Of a stretch of DNA of 64,000 nucleotides, positions 25,949 to 34,880 are shown in pieces. The notes beneath the pieces were generated by a model. The model was not told the origin of the DNA and searched no databases. It saw only the letters and a program-made list of their open reading frames with translations. The position numbers and the translations under genes were made by a program. Position 1 is the first letter of the stretch; each line of letters starts with the position of its first letter. Origin of the DNA: Pelosinus fermentans (GTDB lineage: Bacteria; Bacillota; Negativicutes; DSM-13327); the NCBI GenBank assembly GCA_002434245.1, contig DJJR01000068.1, positions 1 through 64,000 on the forward strand. Direction: 5' to 3'.

Positions 25949-27136
25949 ATGAATCATGTACGATTAGAAACTAAGAAAGTTCCAAACTGGATTACATTCC
26001 TGTTAGCAATTGCATGCGGAGTGATTGTTGCAAATCTTTATTATGCACAACCTTTAGTTGGTCCTATTAGTATAGATACCCATCTTTCTCTGGCATCAGC
26101 AGGATTAATCGTAACACTGACCCAAGTTGGCTATGTTTTTGGATTATTATTTATTGTTCCGCTTAGCGATCTTATCGAAAATCGACGATTAGTCGTATCA
26201 GCACTAACAGTCGTTATTTGTTCATTAGTTGCAGCACCCCTGGCACACAATGCGCTGTTCTTTCTTGTAACAGCAATGTTTATCGGATTAGGTTCAGTGG
26301 CAGCTCAAATATTGGTACCCTATGCGGCCCATTTAGCAACGGAAGAACAGCGAGGCCAAGTCGTAGGTAATGTAATGAGTGGCCTATTGCTTGGAATAAT
26401 GCTTGCCCGGCCTATCGCCAGCTTTGTTACTGACCTTTGGGGATGGCAGGCAGTATTCACCCTATCGGCTACCATTACTGCAATATTGACTGTTTTGTTG
26501 GCTTTCGTTCTTCCTGAACGTAAACCTTTGCCTGGCTTGAATTATGGTGAATTGCTTAGTTCCTTATGGGCACTTTTTAAAACGAAAGCTGTTTTACGTC
26601 GACGCTCGTTATATCAGGCATGCTTATTTGGTGCTTTTAGTCTATTTTGGACAGTAATCCCCTTATCCCTAGCCAATAATTTTCATTTATCACAGCAAGG
26701 AATTGCCCTATTCGCCCTTGCTGGTGTGGCCGGCGCTATAGCAGCTCCTATCGCAGGAAGATTAGCCGATAAAGGATGGACAAAAAAATTAACTGGTTCG
26801 GCAATTGTAATTGCAGTTCTATCTTTTTTACTTACTCATATAGTTGAAGGCTATTCAACATTATCTTTAGTTATGCTGGTTGTTGCAGCAATAACGTTAG
26901 ATATGGCGGTATCTGGCAATCTTGTTCTCAGTCAGCGTGCGATTTATTCACTAGGGAATGAAATACGAGGGCGTGTAAACGGAATATTTATGGCTGTTTT
27001 CTTTATTGGCGGAGCAATTGGATCGGCATTAGGCGGCTGGGCATATGCTTATGGGGGCTGGATGCTTGCATCCATTCTGGGACTAAGTATGCCAGTTGCA
27101 GCACTATTATACTATTGTACAGAAAAAAATAATTAA
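25949..27136 (+). CDS. MFS exporter under TetR control
   Basis: This is a 395-residue, 12-helix transporter. VANLYYAQPLVGPI in the first helix and the LSDLIENRRLVV loop are typical of YgaY/NepI-like drug and metabolite exporters of the DHA1 group. GGAAGGGA precedes the ATG. It is divergent from a TetR gene with clear operators between the two. Likely role: inducible efflux of a small compound of unknown identity. Confidence 0.87.
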   Translation: MNHVRLETKKVPNWITFLLAIACGVIVANLYYAQPLVGPISIDTHLSLASAGLIVTLTQVGYVFGLLFIVPLSDLIENRRLVVSALTVVICSLVAAPLAHNALFFLVTAMFIGLGSVAAQILVPYAAHLATEEQRGQVVGNVMSGLLLGIMLARPIASFVTDLWGWQAVFTLSATITAILTVLLAFVLPERKPLPGLNYGELLSSLWALFKTKAVLRRRSLYQACLFGAFSLFWTVIPLSLANNFHLSQQGIALFALAGVAGAIAAPIAGRLADKGWTKKLTGSAIVIAVLSFLLTHIVEGYSTLSLVMLVVAAITLDMAVSGNLVLSQRAIYSLGNEIRGRVNGIFMAVFFIGGAIGSALGGWAYAYGGWMLASILGLSMPVAALLYYCTEKNN

Positions 27137-27331
27137 TATTTGCAGACAATCTTTTCATTCCACCTTGAAGCTTTTGCACATCTAGCCATTGCGAGGCTTA
27201 CGCCAAACCATCACTGCCAATTAAACATTCCCGCGTCGTGCCTAAGAAAGATTGAAGGATTGGTGATATCCATTTACTTGCGTCTATGATACGATAAAAC
27301 ATAAGAAAATACAATTAAGGCGGCGATCTTA

Positions 27332-27943
27332 TTGAAAACAAAAAAAATATTACTCTTACTATCCAACGGTTTTGAAGCTTATGAAGCCAGTGTTTTTACC
27401 GATGTGCTGGGCTGGAATAAGCTAGAAGGAGATGGTTCTACTGAAGTAATAACCTGCAGTCTGCGAAAAGAGTTGAAATGTACCTGGAATTTTACCATAA
27501 TTCCCGAGATGCAGCTTTCCGAGGTTGATGTAACGATGTTTGATTCCTTGGCTATCCCAGGTGGCTTTGAAGAGGCAGGTTTTTACGTCGATGCTTTTAG
27601 TGAGGAATTTCTTTCTGTCATCCGGAAATTTGATCAGGAGGAAAAAATCATCGCATCCGTATGCGTTGGAGCTTTACCAATAGGCAAAAGCGGCGTATTG
27701 AAAGGTCGCAAAGGTACTACCTATCATTTAAATAATGGCTTGCGTCAACAACAATTAGCTGCTTTCGGAGTACAAGTAATGAATCAACCTATCGTCGTTG
27801 ATAGGAATATAATAACCTCATCGTGTCCATCTACTGCCTTGGGGGTAGCCTTTACTTTACTTGAAATGCTAACATCCGCGGATAACTGCCGTAGTGTCAA
27901 AAATCGAATGGGCTTTTACCCACCGTATAGTAATACAAATTAA
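27332..27943 (+). CDS. DJ-1/PfpI family protein
   Basis: This 203-residue protein has the DJ-1/ThiJ/PfpI fold: ILLLLSNGFEAYEASVFTDVLGW, DSLAIPGGFEEAGFY, and the nucleophile-elbow Cys in IASVCVGALPIGKSGVL. It starts at a TTG codon with AAGGCGGCGAT upstream. Family members are deglycases, chaperones or amidotransferase-like proteins, and no specific activity can be assigned. It is followed by a terminator. Confidence 0.87.
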   Translation: MKTKKILLLLSNGFEAYEASVFTDVLGWNKLEGDGSTEVITCSLRKELKCTWNFTIIPEMQLSEVDVTMFDSLAIPGGFEEAGFYVDAFSEEFLSVIRKFDQEEKIIASVCVGALPIGKSGVLKGRKGTTYHLNNGLRQQQLAAFGVQVMNQPIVVDRNIITSSCPSTALGVAFTLLEMLTSADNCRSVKNRMGFYPPYSNTN

Positions 27944-27962
27944 ATGAGATCAATTGCGGATA

Positions 27963-28000
27963 AAATAGGCATTAGTCAAAATATTGACCAATGCCTATTT
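27963..28000. terminator. Terminator between convergent genes
   Basis: AAATAGGCATT (27963-27973) pairs with AATGCCTATTT (27990-28000), extended by TCAA/TTGA inside. It separates DJ-1/PfpI from the C_GCAxxG_C_C gene. Confidence 0.8.
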
Positions 28001-28046
28001 ATAACTTACCAGTTTTCATAATGGAATATTTCCAGTCTTTTATGTA

Positions 28047-28469
28047 CTATCTCATTTTTCTCTCCAAATATTCAGCAGTAAATTGTACAGCTTGATTTGT
28101 TAGTCCCTCACATAAATGTGGTGGATTATCTGCCTTAAAACCTTGTGGGCGCAATTTTTTGCATGATAAGCTGCCAAATTTCTCTTCAAATTCTTGTGCA
28201 AAGCAATAACATACATGAATTATTTCTTCTTTCGGCACCCCTTTCTCTTTTCCCAAAATACCAATCAACATCAAAGAACCTTCTACCAAGCCACACTGCG
28301 CACCAAATCCGCCGGCACCATGCATACCGATAGCAGAGTGAATTACTTGCCTATCTAAATCTATTTCATGTAACTCCGCCAATGTATTTAGCATGGTTGT
28401 CGCACAATTAACATTTTCACGCCAATAATAGTCAGATACTCTTTCCTTAATATACTCCTCTATTTTCAT
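28047..28469 (-). CDS. C_GCAxxG_C_C family redox-type protein
   Basis: This 140-residue protein has the conserved cysteine pattern of the C_GCAxxG_C_C (DV_1555) family: NCATTML, then GAGGFGAQCGLVEG, CYCFAQEF, LSCKKLRP and a C-terminal HLCEG. Family members are anaerobe-enriched and thought to bind a metal or take part in redox chemistry, but none is well characterised. It is monocistronic. A gene fragment of a LysE exporter lies just upstream on the same strand. Confidence 0.85.
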   Translation of the reverse strand: MKIEEYIKERVSDYYWRENVNCATTMLNTLAELHEIDLDRQVIHSAIGMHGAGGFGAQCGLVEGSLMLIGILGKEKGVPKEEIIHVCYCFAQEFEEKFGSLSCKKLRPQGFKADNPPHLCEGLTNQAVQFTAEYLERKMR

Positions 28470-28510
28470 TCCACATCCTCCAGTAAATGAATTGATAAGG
28501 ATCTTTAGTT

Positions 28511-28684
28511 TTATCGTTCAACCGTTAGAATTTTTACCCCCAGGAGCAAATAAATTCCCCCGCATACTTTGTTCATCATATGAGTCGCTCGACTTCGTTG
28601 CCGAAGAAAATTTGTCATACCAGATGAGAAAAAAACGAGTAGTAAGCACCAAAGAGTACCGGCTGTTACAAATAATCCTTCACA
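28511..28684 (-). pseudogene. C-terminal remnant of LysE/RhtB exporter
   Basis: A 57-codon frame after a stop encodes GLFVTAGTLWCLLLVFFSSG, then TNFLRQRS and GGIYLLLGVKIL, matching the last two helices of LysE/RhtB amino-acid exporters. The first two thirds are absent. The protein is not expected to function. Confidence 0.65.
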
Positions 28685-28776
28685 TTAAACTGCTAACAGT
28701 AATAGTTAAACATCTAAATATGGAACTCCTGCCAAAGCAGCACATATATCAACGCTGTTATGCCACCATGGTGATC

Positions 28777-29661
28777 TTATGATAAGCCCAAGGTATTGTT
28801 TTCTTTGGAAAAATTTTGTTTCAATATTTCTTCTTGAAAGTTAACCAGTCCAATACGATTTATTACAGTGCCGATTCGTTCACCCTTAACACTCAATCGG
28901 CTATAAGCCTCCAATATTGCCTGAATAAAAGAAATAGCCTCCTGTTCAGGAATAATGGAAAAAATTTTAATACCTAGCATCGGTTTCTTTCCGATTTTCC
29001 CTCCCACATATACGGCATATCCTTGTCTTTTGGCAATCAAAGCCTGTTTGGGGCAATTCTTGACACATACTCCGCACCCAACACATTTGTCTTTATCAAT
29101 ACAGGGTATCAATTCCCGAACCTTAATCGCTTCAACTTTACAATTCTGAGCACAGGAATTACATCCAATACATCCATCAGCTATAGCAGGAATCATTACG
29201 CCATGAAGCCCAATATCATTAATTTGAGGCTTTGCACATGAGCTTGGACAACCACTGACGGCGATTTTTGTTTTGCCTGGCATTTCTCGTCCTACTATAC
29301 AATCATTCAACTGAGTGGCCAACATGACTGTATTGCCAATTCCTCGTTTACAAAGAGTTATGCCCGGACAGGCAATTACTGTCATTATCCGAGGCCCGCG
29401 AACCGCGAGAAGTAAACCAAAATCTTGTATCTCTTGAAAAATTGTTTCCAACTGATTTTCCCGCACCCAATGTATCTCCACTGACTGACGAGTGGTAATG
29501 TGGAGTTGTCCTTGACCGTACCTATCAGATAAATCCGCTATTTTCCGAAGCTGATCACTCGTCATATTACCAGCAATTGTTCGAATGCGAACTGCAGTAA
29601 ATCCTTGTTGCTGCTGCTTGATGCGTCCATGTTGCCTAATAGAATTATTTTGATCAATCAT
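28777..29661 (-). CDS. Siroheme/4Fe-4S nitrite-sulfite reductase-like protein with ferredoxin domain
   Basis: This protein of about 294 residues opens with a nitrite/sulfite reductase half-domain (LHITTRQSVEIHWV). The siroheme/[4Fe-4S] cysteines follow in CPGITLC and SGCPSSC. Two [4Fe-4S] ferredoxin motifs come next, CIGCNSCAQNC and CVGCGVCVKNC, then a second reductase-type segment. It resembles AsrC/Fsr-type small sulfite reductases of anaerobes. The ATG at 29661 has GAGGTG 8 nt upstream; the frame is open to the ArsR start, but the extra residues look random. It is divergent from an ArsR regulator. The substrate (sulfite, nitrite or another oxyanion) is uncertain. Confidence 0.82.
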   Translation of the reverse strand: MIDQNNSIRQHGRIKQQQQGFTAVRIRTIAGNMTSDQLRKIADLSDRYGQGQLHITTRQSVEIHWVRENQLETIFQEIQDFGLLLAVRGPRIMTVIACPGITLCKRGIGNTVMLATQLNDCIVGREMPGKTKIAVSGCPSSCAKPQINDIGLHGVMIPAIADGCIGCNSCAQNCKVEAIKVRELIPCIDKDKCVGCGVCVKNCPKQALIAKRQGYAVYVGGKIGKKPMLGIKIFSIIPEQEAISFIQAILEAYSRLSVKGERIGTVINRIGLVNFQEEILKQNFSKENNTLGLS

Positions 29662-29772
29662 ATTGTCCGACACCTCTTTTTTAAATAACTTTTTCGTCCT
29701 AGCGCTATTGTAACACGGCAATATTTCGGTTATCATCGAAGTATGAATGTTATATCTGGAGGTTGAGCACAT

Positions 29773-30468
29773 ATGAATTCAAACCCTAACCTTGCTGAGG
29801 TTGCCTCTCTTATTGGTAATCCATCACGTGCAGCAATGCTTGTAAGCTTACTTGGAGGAAAAGCACTGCCTGCAGGTGATTTGGCTCGCGCCGCTGGAAT
29901 CTCACCTCAGACGGCCAGTACGCATCTTGCAAAACTGATACATGCTGGTCTGCTCATTCAAGAATCCTATGGCCGGCATAAATATTTTCGCCTCGCAAAC
30001 AGCGAGGTCGGGCATGCATTGGAAGCACTTCAAACCATTTCACCACCAAAACCGATCCGTTCCCTTCGAGAATCCAATCAATTACACGCCTTACAATTTG
30101 CACGAACCTGCTATGACCACCTAGCAGGCAAAATCGGTGTTGCGCTGACAGATAGACTTCTCGAAATGAATTTCATAGAAAAATCAGGAAAAGAGTTTCT
30201 TTTAAATGCAAAAGGAAAAATTAAATTACACGAGTTCGGAGTAACAGTCGAAAAAAGCCCTAAGAGCCGCCGTTGCTTTGCTCGCCAATGTTTGGACTGG
30301 AGCGAACGCAGGTATCATTTAGCAGGAAGCTTAGGCGCCTCCCTTACCAGACGGCTATTTGAGCTTAAATGGATAGAAAACTTACCCGATGGTCGTGCTG
30401 TACGTGTGACAGATGCTGGAATTAAAGGATTATCTGACGAGTTTGGTCTGCACTTAACTATAGAGTAA
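29773..30468 (+). CDS. ArsR-family regulator with long C-terminal domain
   Basis: This 231-residue protein has an N-terminal ArsR winged helix (LIGNPSRAAMLVSLLGG, SPQTASTHLAKLIHAGL). A larger C-terminal domain contains RRCFARQCLDWSERRYHLAGSLGA, a conserved segment of this subfamily with two cysteines that could sense metal or redox state. GGAGG precedes the ATG. It is divergent from the siroheme reductase-like gene, with about 110 bp between starts, so it may control that gene. Confidence 0.87.
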   Translation: MNSNPNLAEVASLIGNPSRAAMLVSLLGGKALPAGDLARAAGISPQTASTHLAKLIHAGLLIQESYGRHKYFRLANSEVGHALEALQTISPPKPIRSLRESNQLHALQFARTCYDHLAGKIGVALTDRLLEMNFIEKSGKEFLLNAKGKIKLHEFGVTVEKSPKSRRCFARQCLDWSERRYHLAGSLGASLTRRLFELKWIENLPDGRAVRVTDAGIKGLSDEFGLHLTIE

Positions 30469-30550
30469 TTTAAAGATTACGATGAAATACGAACATGCCT
30501 AATCAACCTTATTAAAGAAAATAATATGTCATTTGCTCAGCAAATAGCAA

Positions 30551-30579
30551 AAAAACCAGCACATTACGTGCTGGTTTTT
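30551..30579. terminator. Terminator after ArsR gene
   Basis: AAAACCAGCAC pairs with GTGCTGGTTTT around a 5-nt loop, with A and T runs on either side, so it works in both directions. Confidence 0.85.
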
Positions 30580-30709
30580 AATACTTCTGTCGCCTTTTTT
30601 ATTTTTTGATCATCTTGTATGAACATTGCAGGCAAATCTTTTCTGGTTATAACATCCAGGGAAATTAGGACCGATTATTGGAATAATATTATCAAATAAT
30701 CCTGGCGGG

Positions 30710-31747
30710 GTGATATATTTGTTGCTAGATCAATTTCTTAGTCATCAAAAGTTACCAAGAATCCTAATCCTTCGTTTCAGTTCTATTGGTGATGTCCTGC
30801 AGGCTTCACCCGTCGCTCGTGAACTCCGAAAGGCTTTCCCTTCCGCATATATATCTTGGTTGGTAGAGTCGAAATCACACCAAGTCATTCAAGATAATAG
30901 TAATCTTGACAATGTTTTTGTGTGGCCTCGCAAGGAATGGAACGACGAGGCAAAAAAAACAGGTGACTATCATACTTTAGTCAGAAAAAATCTGGCCTTC
31001 GTTAAGCAAATACGTAAGGAGAAGTTTCAGATCAGTATTGATCTGCATGGAATGTTTAGAAGTGGGTTACTAAACTATCTCAGCGGTGCTAAATACCGAC
31101 TATGTTTACCCAACCCTCGGGAGTATGCCGAACACTTTGCCAATGTTAAAGTAAAGACTGGAAATTTTCCTACCGTGTTCTCACGGTATTTGAGCGTTCT
31201 AAAAGAATTCGGCATTCATAGAACTGAGCCCGAAATGGAGATGCAGATTTCATTATGCGACGAACGATTTGCTATGGATTTTATGGCAAATCACGGCCTT
31301 AAGAAGAAAGGTTTCTTTATACTTAATCCTGCGACAAGTCAGCCAAATAAATGCTGGTCTACAGATAAATTCGCAAAGTTAGGAGATATGCTGGTAGACA
31401 CATACCAGTTGCCAATACTACTCCTTGGTGCTAAAAGCGATCGCCCTCTTACTAAAAAGATAGTAGATGGAATGAGACACAAACCCATCGATGCTACCGG
31501 GTTAGTTAATCTAAAGCAGCTGGGAGCCATAACAAAACAAGCACGTACATTTATCTCCGGTGATACAGGCCCACTCTATATCGCTCAAGCGGTGGGAACA
31601 CCTACTGTTGCTATATTTGGACCGACTAATGCCAACTACTATAGCTTAGGAAAGAAAAATCATATTTTCATTCAGGGAAGGGATGCATGCACGAATAATG
31701 TAACTACTATGGAACTTTATCGTGCCGTAAGACAGTTAATACTTTAA
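30710..31747 (+). CDS. Glycosyltransferase family 9 (heptosyltransferase-like)
   Basis: This protein of about 345 residues has the GT9 hallmarks: ILILRFSSIGDVLQASPVARELRKAFP at the N-terminus, then SIDLHGMFRSGLLNYLSG. The C-terminal half has FILNPATSQPNKCWS, ILLLGAKSDRPL and FISGDTGPLYIAQAVGTPTVAIFGPTN, the nucleotide-sugar site. GT9 enzymes add heptose or related sugars to the LPS core at the inner membrane, consistent with a diderm cell. The start is GTG 30710 or a nearby TTG. It stands alone. Confidence 0.87.
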   Translation: MIYLLLDQFLSHQKLPRILILRFSSIGDVLQASPVARELRKAFPSAYISWLVESKSHQVIQDNSNLDNVFVWPRKEWNDEAKKTGDYHTLVRKNLAFVKQIRKEKFQISIDLHGMFRSGLLNYLSGAKYRLCLPNPREYAEHFANVKVKTGNFPTVFSRYLSVLKEFGIHRTEPEMEMQISLCDERFAMDFMANHGLKKKGFFILNPATSQPNKCWSTDKFAKLGDMLVDTYQLPILLLGAKSDRPLTKKIVDGMRHKPIDATGLVNLKQLGAITKQARTFISGDTGPLYIAQAVGTPTVAIFGPTNANYYSLGKKNHIFIQGRDACTNNVTTMELYRAVRQLIL

Positions 31748-31858
31748 AAGTATTTACTAACTCACTTTCGCTAAGAAAAAGGAGATGACATTTCATCGAT
31801 AGTTAAGGACCTATTTGACAAAACCCTGCAGAAAATGTTAAACGCCGAGACTAAGGTA

Positions 31859-31870
31859 CTTTGCAGGAGT
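31859..31870. repeat. CTTTGCAGGAGT repeat
   Basis: This 12-base motif lies between the glycosyltransferase and threonine aldolase genes. Its complement ACTCCTGCAAA begins at 46501, and a full palindrome of the same motif is at 49495-49521. It may be part of a terminator-like hairpin with CCTGCA at 31825. Confidence 0.5.
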
Positions 31871-31880
31871 CTTTCATACA

Positions 31881-32915
31881 TTATATTCCTTTAAATATTC
31901 TCGCTATTATGCTAGCGGTGTGACTAATATCATCTTTCTCTATGCCGTGATGGGTAACAAAACGTATGCTGTACTCCCCAAATACAGCAACCTTAATGCC
32001 TTGCTCTCCTAATAATGCTGCTGCCTGCTTGGCCGTAATACCGACTGGAGAAACATTTGCGATAACAATATTGGTTTGAACCGTTTTTATATCGATATCC
32101 ATTCCAATCGTAACTAACGCTTCAGCCAGCATCTTTGCATGGAGATGATCATACTGTAACCGTTCTACCATCGTTTCTAATCCAACAATACCCGCAGCGG
32201 CAATGATACCGGCCTGCCTCATTCCGCCACCTAACATTTTTCTATAGCGGCGGCATTTCTGTATGAAATCATGGGAACCAGTTAGCAACGATCCTACAGG
32301 TGCACATAACCCTTTGGATAGACAAAACATGATCGAGCTGGCTTTTTCCGCCAATTTCTCTACACTAACATTTTGCGCTGCGGCTGCATTAAAGATTCTA
32401 GCTCCATCAATATGGACCGGAATTTTATAAGAATCAGCCAGATCTTTGATCTGCGCCAGATCCTGAACAGAATAACAAGTCCCACCAGCTCGATTATGAG
32501 TGTTTTCCAAACAAATTAAGGCAGTACGAGGTTGATGAACATCTTGTGGTCGAATATGATGTTTGATTATGTCTGGGGAAAGAATGCCACGCTGCCCGCT
32601 AATCGGACGCGCTTGTGCACCTGCCAGGCAGGCTATTCCGGCGACTTCATAATAAAAGATGTGAGAATCAGCTTCACAAATGACTTCATCGCCCTTATCG
32701 GTATGCGCCATTAGGGCAATTTGGTTGCCCATTGTTCCGCTGGCAACAAATAGTGCAGACTCTTTTCCCATAATCCCGGCACCCAGCTCTTCCAGCTTCT
32801 GTACTGTCGGATCTTCCCCATATACGTCATCACCAACTTCGGCTTGGTACATGGCTTGCCGCATCTCCAAAGTAGGTTTGGTTACAGTATCACTACGTAA
32901 ATCAACAATTTTCAA
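31881..32915 (-). CDS. ltaE: Low-specificity L-threonine aldolase
   Basis: This 344-residue PLP enzyme (fold type I) starts MKIVDLRSDTVTKPT, with GDDVYGEDPTVQKLE, ASGTMGNQIALMAH and HIDGARIFNA. The PLP lysine is in SIMFCLSKGLCAPVGS. It splits L-threonine or L-allo-threonine to glycine and acetaldehyde in the cytoplasm. It starts 37 bp after a MarR gene on the same strand and is probably regulated by it. A fragment of a second threonine aldolase lies at 22986. Confidence 0.92.
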   Translation of the reverse strand: MKIVDLRSDTVTKPTLEMRQAMYQAEVGDDVYGEDPTVQKLEELGAGIMGKESALFVASGTMGNQIALMAHTDKGDEVICEADSHIFYYEVAGIACLAGAQARPISGQRGILSPDIIKHHIRPQDVHQPRTALICLENTHNRAGGTCYSVQDLAQIKDLADSYKIPVHIDGARIFNAAAAQNVSVEKLAEKASSIMFCLSKGLCAPVGSLLTGSHDFIQKCRRYRKMLGGGMRQAGIIAAAGIVGLETMVERLQYDHLHAKMLAEALVTIGMDIDIKTVQTNIVIANVSPVGITAKQAAALLGEQGIKVAVFGEYSIRFVTHHGIEKDDISHTASIIARIFKGI

Positions 32916-32952
32916 AGCGATTCCCCCAATTCAATATTGTATATACCAATCT

Positions 32953-33408
32953 TCATTCTCGTTCTTCTTTGAAATTCTTTAGATCTTTCCAATCCTGTTC
33001 AATATTTTCACGCATTTTCTTCAACAATTGAAATACGGCTTCCTTTTCCTCTAAATTAAATCCATTAAAGCAGCTTTCGATATTCTGATTCTCTTCTTGA
33101 ATGATATAGGAGTAAGCCTCCTTAGCTTTTGCTGACGGAAAAAGATGCCACATCCGTTTATCATCATTACCCCGTTCTCTTCGCACATAGTTTTCATCCA
33201 TCAGCTTTTGAACCGCCTTGGTTGTTGTTGCCTTGTCCACTTTCAACATATTAGAAAGTTCAACCAGATTAATACCAGGGCACTCACAAATACGTGTCAG
33301 GAAAATAAATTGCCCTCTTTGTAATTTTATTTCTCGGAATTTTATATCACTAATGGACTGAATGCAGCGTGCGAGCATCCCAACTTCCCGTAAGACCTCA
33401 TTTTTCAA
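32953..33408 (-). CDS. MarR-family regulator
   Basis: This 151-residue protein has a MarR winged helix (GINLVELSNMLKVDKATTTKAVQKLMDENYVRRE and a NDDKRMWHL wing). It is the first gene of a unit with ltaE. A palindrome AGTTGA-AATG-TCAACT at 33472-33487, about 65 bp upstream, is the likely self-operator. Confidence 0.88.
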   Translation of the reverse strand: MKNEVLREVGMLARCIQSISDIKFREIKLQRGQFIFLTRICECPGINLVELSNMLKVDKATTTKAVQKLMDENYVRRERGNDDKRMWHLFPSAKAKEAYSYIIQEENQNIESCFNGFNLEEKEAVFQLLKKMRENIEQDWKDLKNFKEERE

Positions 33409-33471
33409 TTTGTTAATCAGTCATTCCCCCTTTAGGAAATAAATTTCAATAATTATAACATATATTTTTTT

Positions 33472-33487
33472 AGTTGAAATGTCAACT
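33472..33487. promoter_or_regulatory. MarR-type operator
   Basis: AGTTGA and TCAACT form a perfect 6-bp inverted repeat with a 4-bp spacer, just upstream of the marR-ltaE unit. The half site AGTTG also appears in the operators around the other MarR gene (57638, 58116). Confidence 0.55.
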
Positions 33488-33522
33488 TCTATTGAATTCA
33501 CCTGCATTCCTAAATAAAAAAT

Positions 33523-33555
33523 AGCTTGAACCCCTATTATATCGGGATTCAAGCT
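33523..33555. terminator. Terminator after ppnP
   Basis: AGCTTGAA-CCC pairs with GGG-TTCAAGCT (one bulge), with T runs on both strands. It ends the ppnP gene on the minus strand. Confidence 0.75.
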
Positions 33556-33598
33556 CTTTTTTCACAGTTAACACGGCGGGTTCTGCGACTAGCGCTCT

Positions 33599-33916
33599 TT
33601 ACTTTTTTATATAAGAGCAGCAATAATCAGACAGTTCTTGTGCTATAATCTTAAATTTGGAATGTGCGGGAATTTCAAAAGTTTGCCCTGCCTTAATTGT
33701 AATCCATTCTTCACAATCAGGAAGCAGCACTTCCAGTTTTCCAGCCAAAAGTTCCATGTACTCCTTATCCATCGTTTCAAAATCATATTGCCCTGGCATC
33801 ATGATTCCCAAAGTCTTTCTATCTCCACCTGTAAGCAGAACCGTACGACTGGTTACCTTTCCTTCAAAATATACATTAGACTTTTTTACTATAGAAACAT
33901 TCTCCAGCTTATCCAT
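33599..33916 (-). CDS. ppnP: Pyrimidine/purine nucleoside phosphorylase (PpnP/DUF1255)
   Basis: This protein of about 105 residues has a single cupin-like domain, matching PpnP (YaiE) along its length: [47 protein letters not shown] and the terminal DYCCSYI. PpnP splits nucleosides with phosphate. The ATG at 33916 has GAAGGAAT upstream; the frame is open further but the added residues do not fit. It is monocistronic. Confidence 0.9.
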   Translation of the reverse strand: MDKLENVSIVKKSNVYFEGKVTSRTVLLTGGDRKTLGIMMPGQYDFETMDKEYMELLAGKLEVLLPDCEEWITIKAGQTFEIPAHSKFKIIAQELSDYCCSYIKK

Positions 33917-34010
33917 TTTAATTCCTTCTTTCCATTTTTTTGTTACCATTGTTTAGATTGCTTCAAATCAGAGCCTTCAAGCTATAGTCCCTAATTTGCC
34001 CACTAGCCAG

Positions 34011-34832
34011 TTAATCGAGAAGCGATTTATTCATTTCCTGCGAAATAGCTTTACTATGAGCAATCCCTTTTCTCAATGCAGTTATAAAGAGTTCACCCTC
34101 TTTTAAACTATCTATGATTGCTTCGGTAACTCCACCTTTTGTTATCATTCTTGCCATATATGCAACTTTTTCACTTTCTTTAGCAAATGCTGGCAGAATT
34201 CTTTTTGCCCATTCATAAAGATCTACAAACATAGCGCATTCGTTGCCGATTTCATGTATTGCATCTTTTATTAGTACTTCATTATCTTCTTGCAATAATG
34301 CTGCGGGCAAACATACGCCAGTTGTAAAAATATCCATTTCTTTTTCATCCGAAATTTCAAAAATACGGAGGTTCATCTTCTTTAAAATGCAGCCTACTAA
34401 TTCATTATAAGGATACACTGCTGCGACGCCTTTTTCTGCAGCTATCGTATCCGGTCCACTTATCATCATTCTGCAAGTATCGGTTTTAACTATACTTTTT
34501 ACTACTTCAACGGGTAATCCGGCCAAACATGAAACGACAAGCTTATTTTGAGAAATAAGGATTCCCTTTAGGCTGATAATATCCTGGGGTCTTATCATAA
34601 TAAAAATGACATCTGCCTCATTAAAAATCTTATTATTTTCTGAAATACAACTAACAAGCCCCATTTCTTCGATCCTTTCACGTGTGGCCGGATTCCCTTT
34701 ATAGGAAATCAAAAGATTTTCTTTGCGAAATCCATGATGAATCAAAGATTCCACAATGGATTGTCCCAAATGCCCATACCCAATAATTCCGATCTTAATC
34801 CCATTGAAAATATCAAAATCAAAACTACTCAC
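34011..34832 (-). CDS. ProC-like NAD(P)-binding oxidoreductase
   Basis: This 273-residue protein has a Rossmann motif (IGIIGYGHLGQS), IMIRPQDI and, near the C-terminus, the pyrroline-5-carboxylate reductase-like segment RMITKGGVTEAIIDSLKEGE. It resembles distant ProC relatives (F420-dependent NADP oxidoreductase superfamily) rather than housekeeping ProC. It lies 48 bp after a TrmB regulator on the same strand, so it is probably a regulated catabolic enzyme acting on an imine or amino-acid derivative. Confidence 0.75.
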   Translation of the reverse strand: MSSFDFDIFNGIKIGIIGYGHLGQSIVESLIHHGFRKENLLISYKGNPATRERIEEMGLVSCISENNKIFNEADVIFIMIRPQDIISLKGILISQNKLVVSCLAGLPVEVVKSIVKTDTCRMMISGPDTIAAEKGVAAVYPYNELVGCILKKMNLRIFEISDEKEMDIFTTGVCLPAALLQEDNEVLIKDAIHEIGNECAMFVDLYEWAKRILPAFAKESEKVAYMARMITKGGVTEAIIDSLKEGELFITALRKGIAHSKAISQEMNKSLLD

Positions 34833-34880
34833 GTTTTATTCCCCCATTTCCTTCCTAAATGAATGGATACAGACCAACTC

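Noticed and set aside
28492..28782. 96-codon plus-strand frame
   Set aside because: It is antisense to the LysE remnant, which explains the region better.
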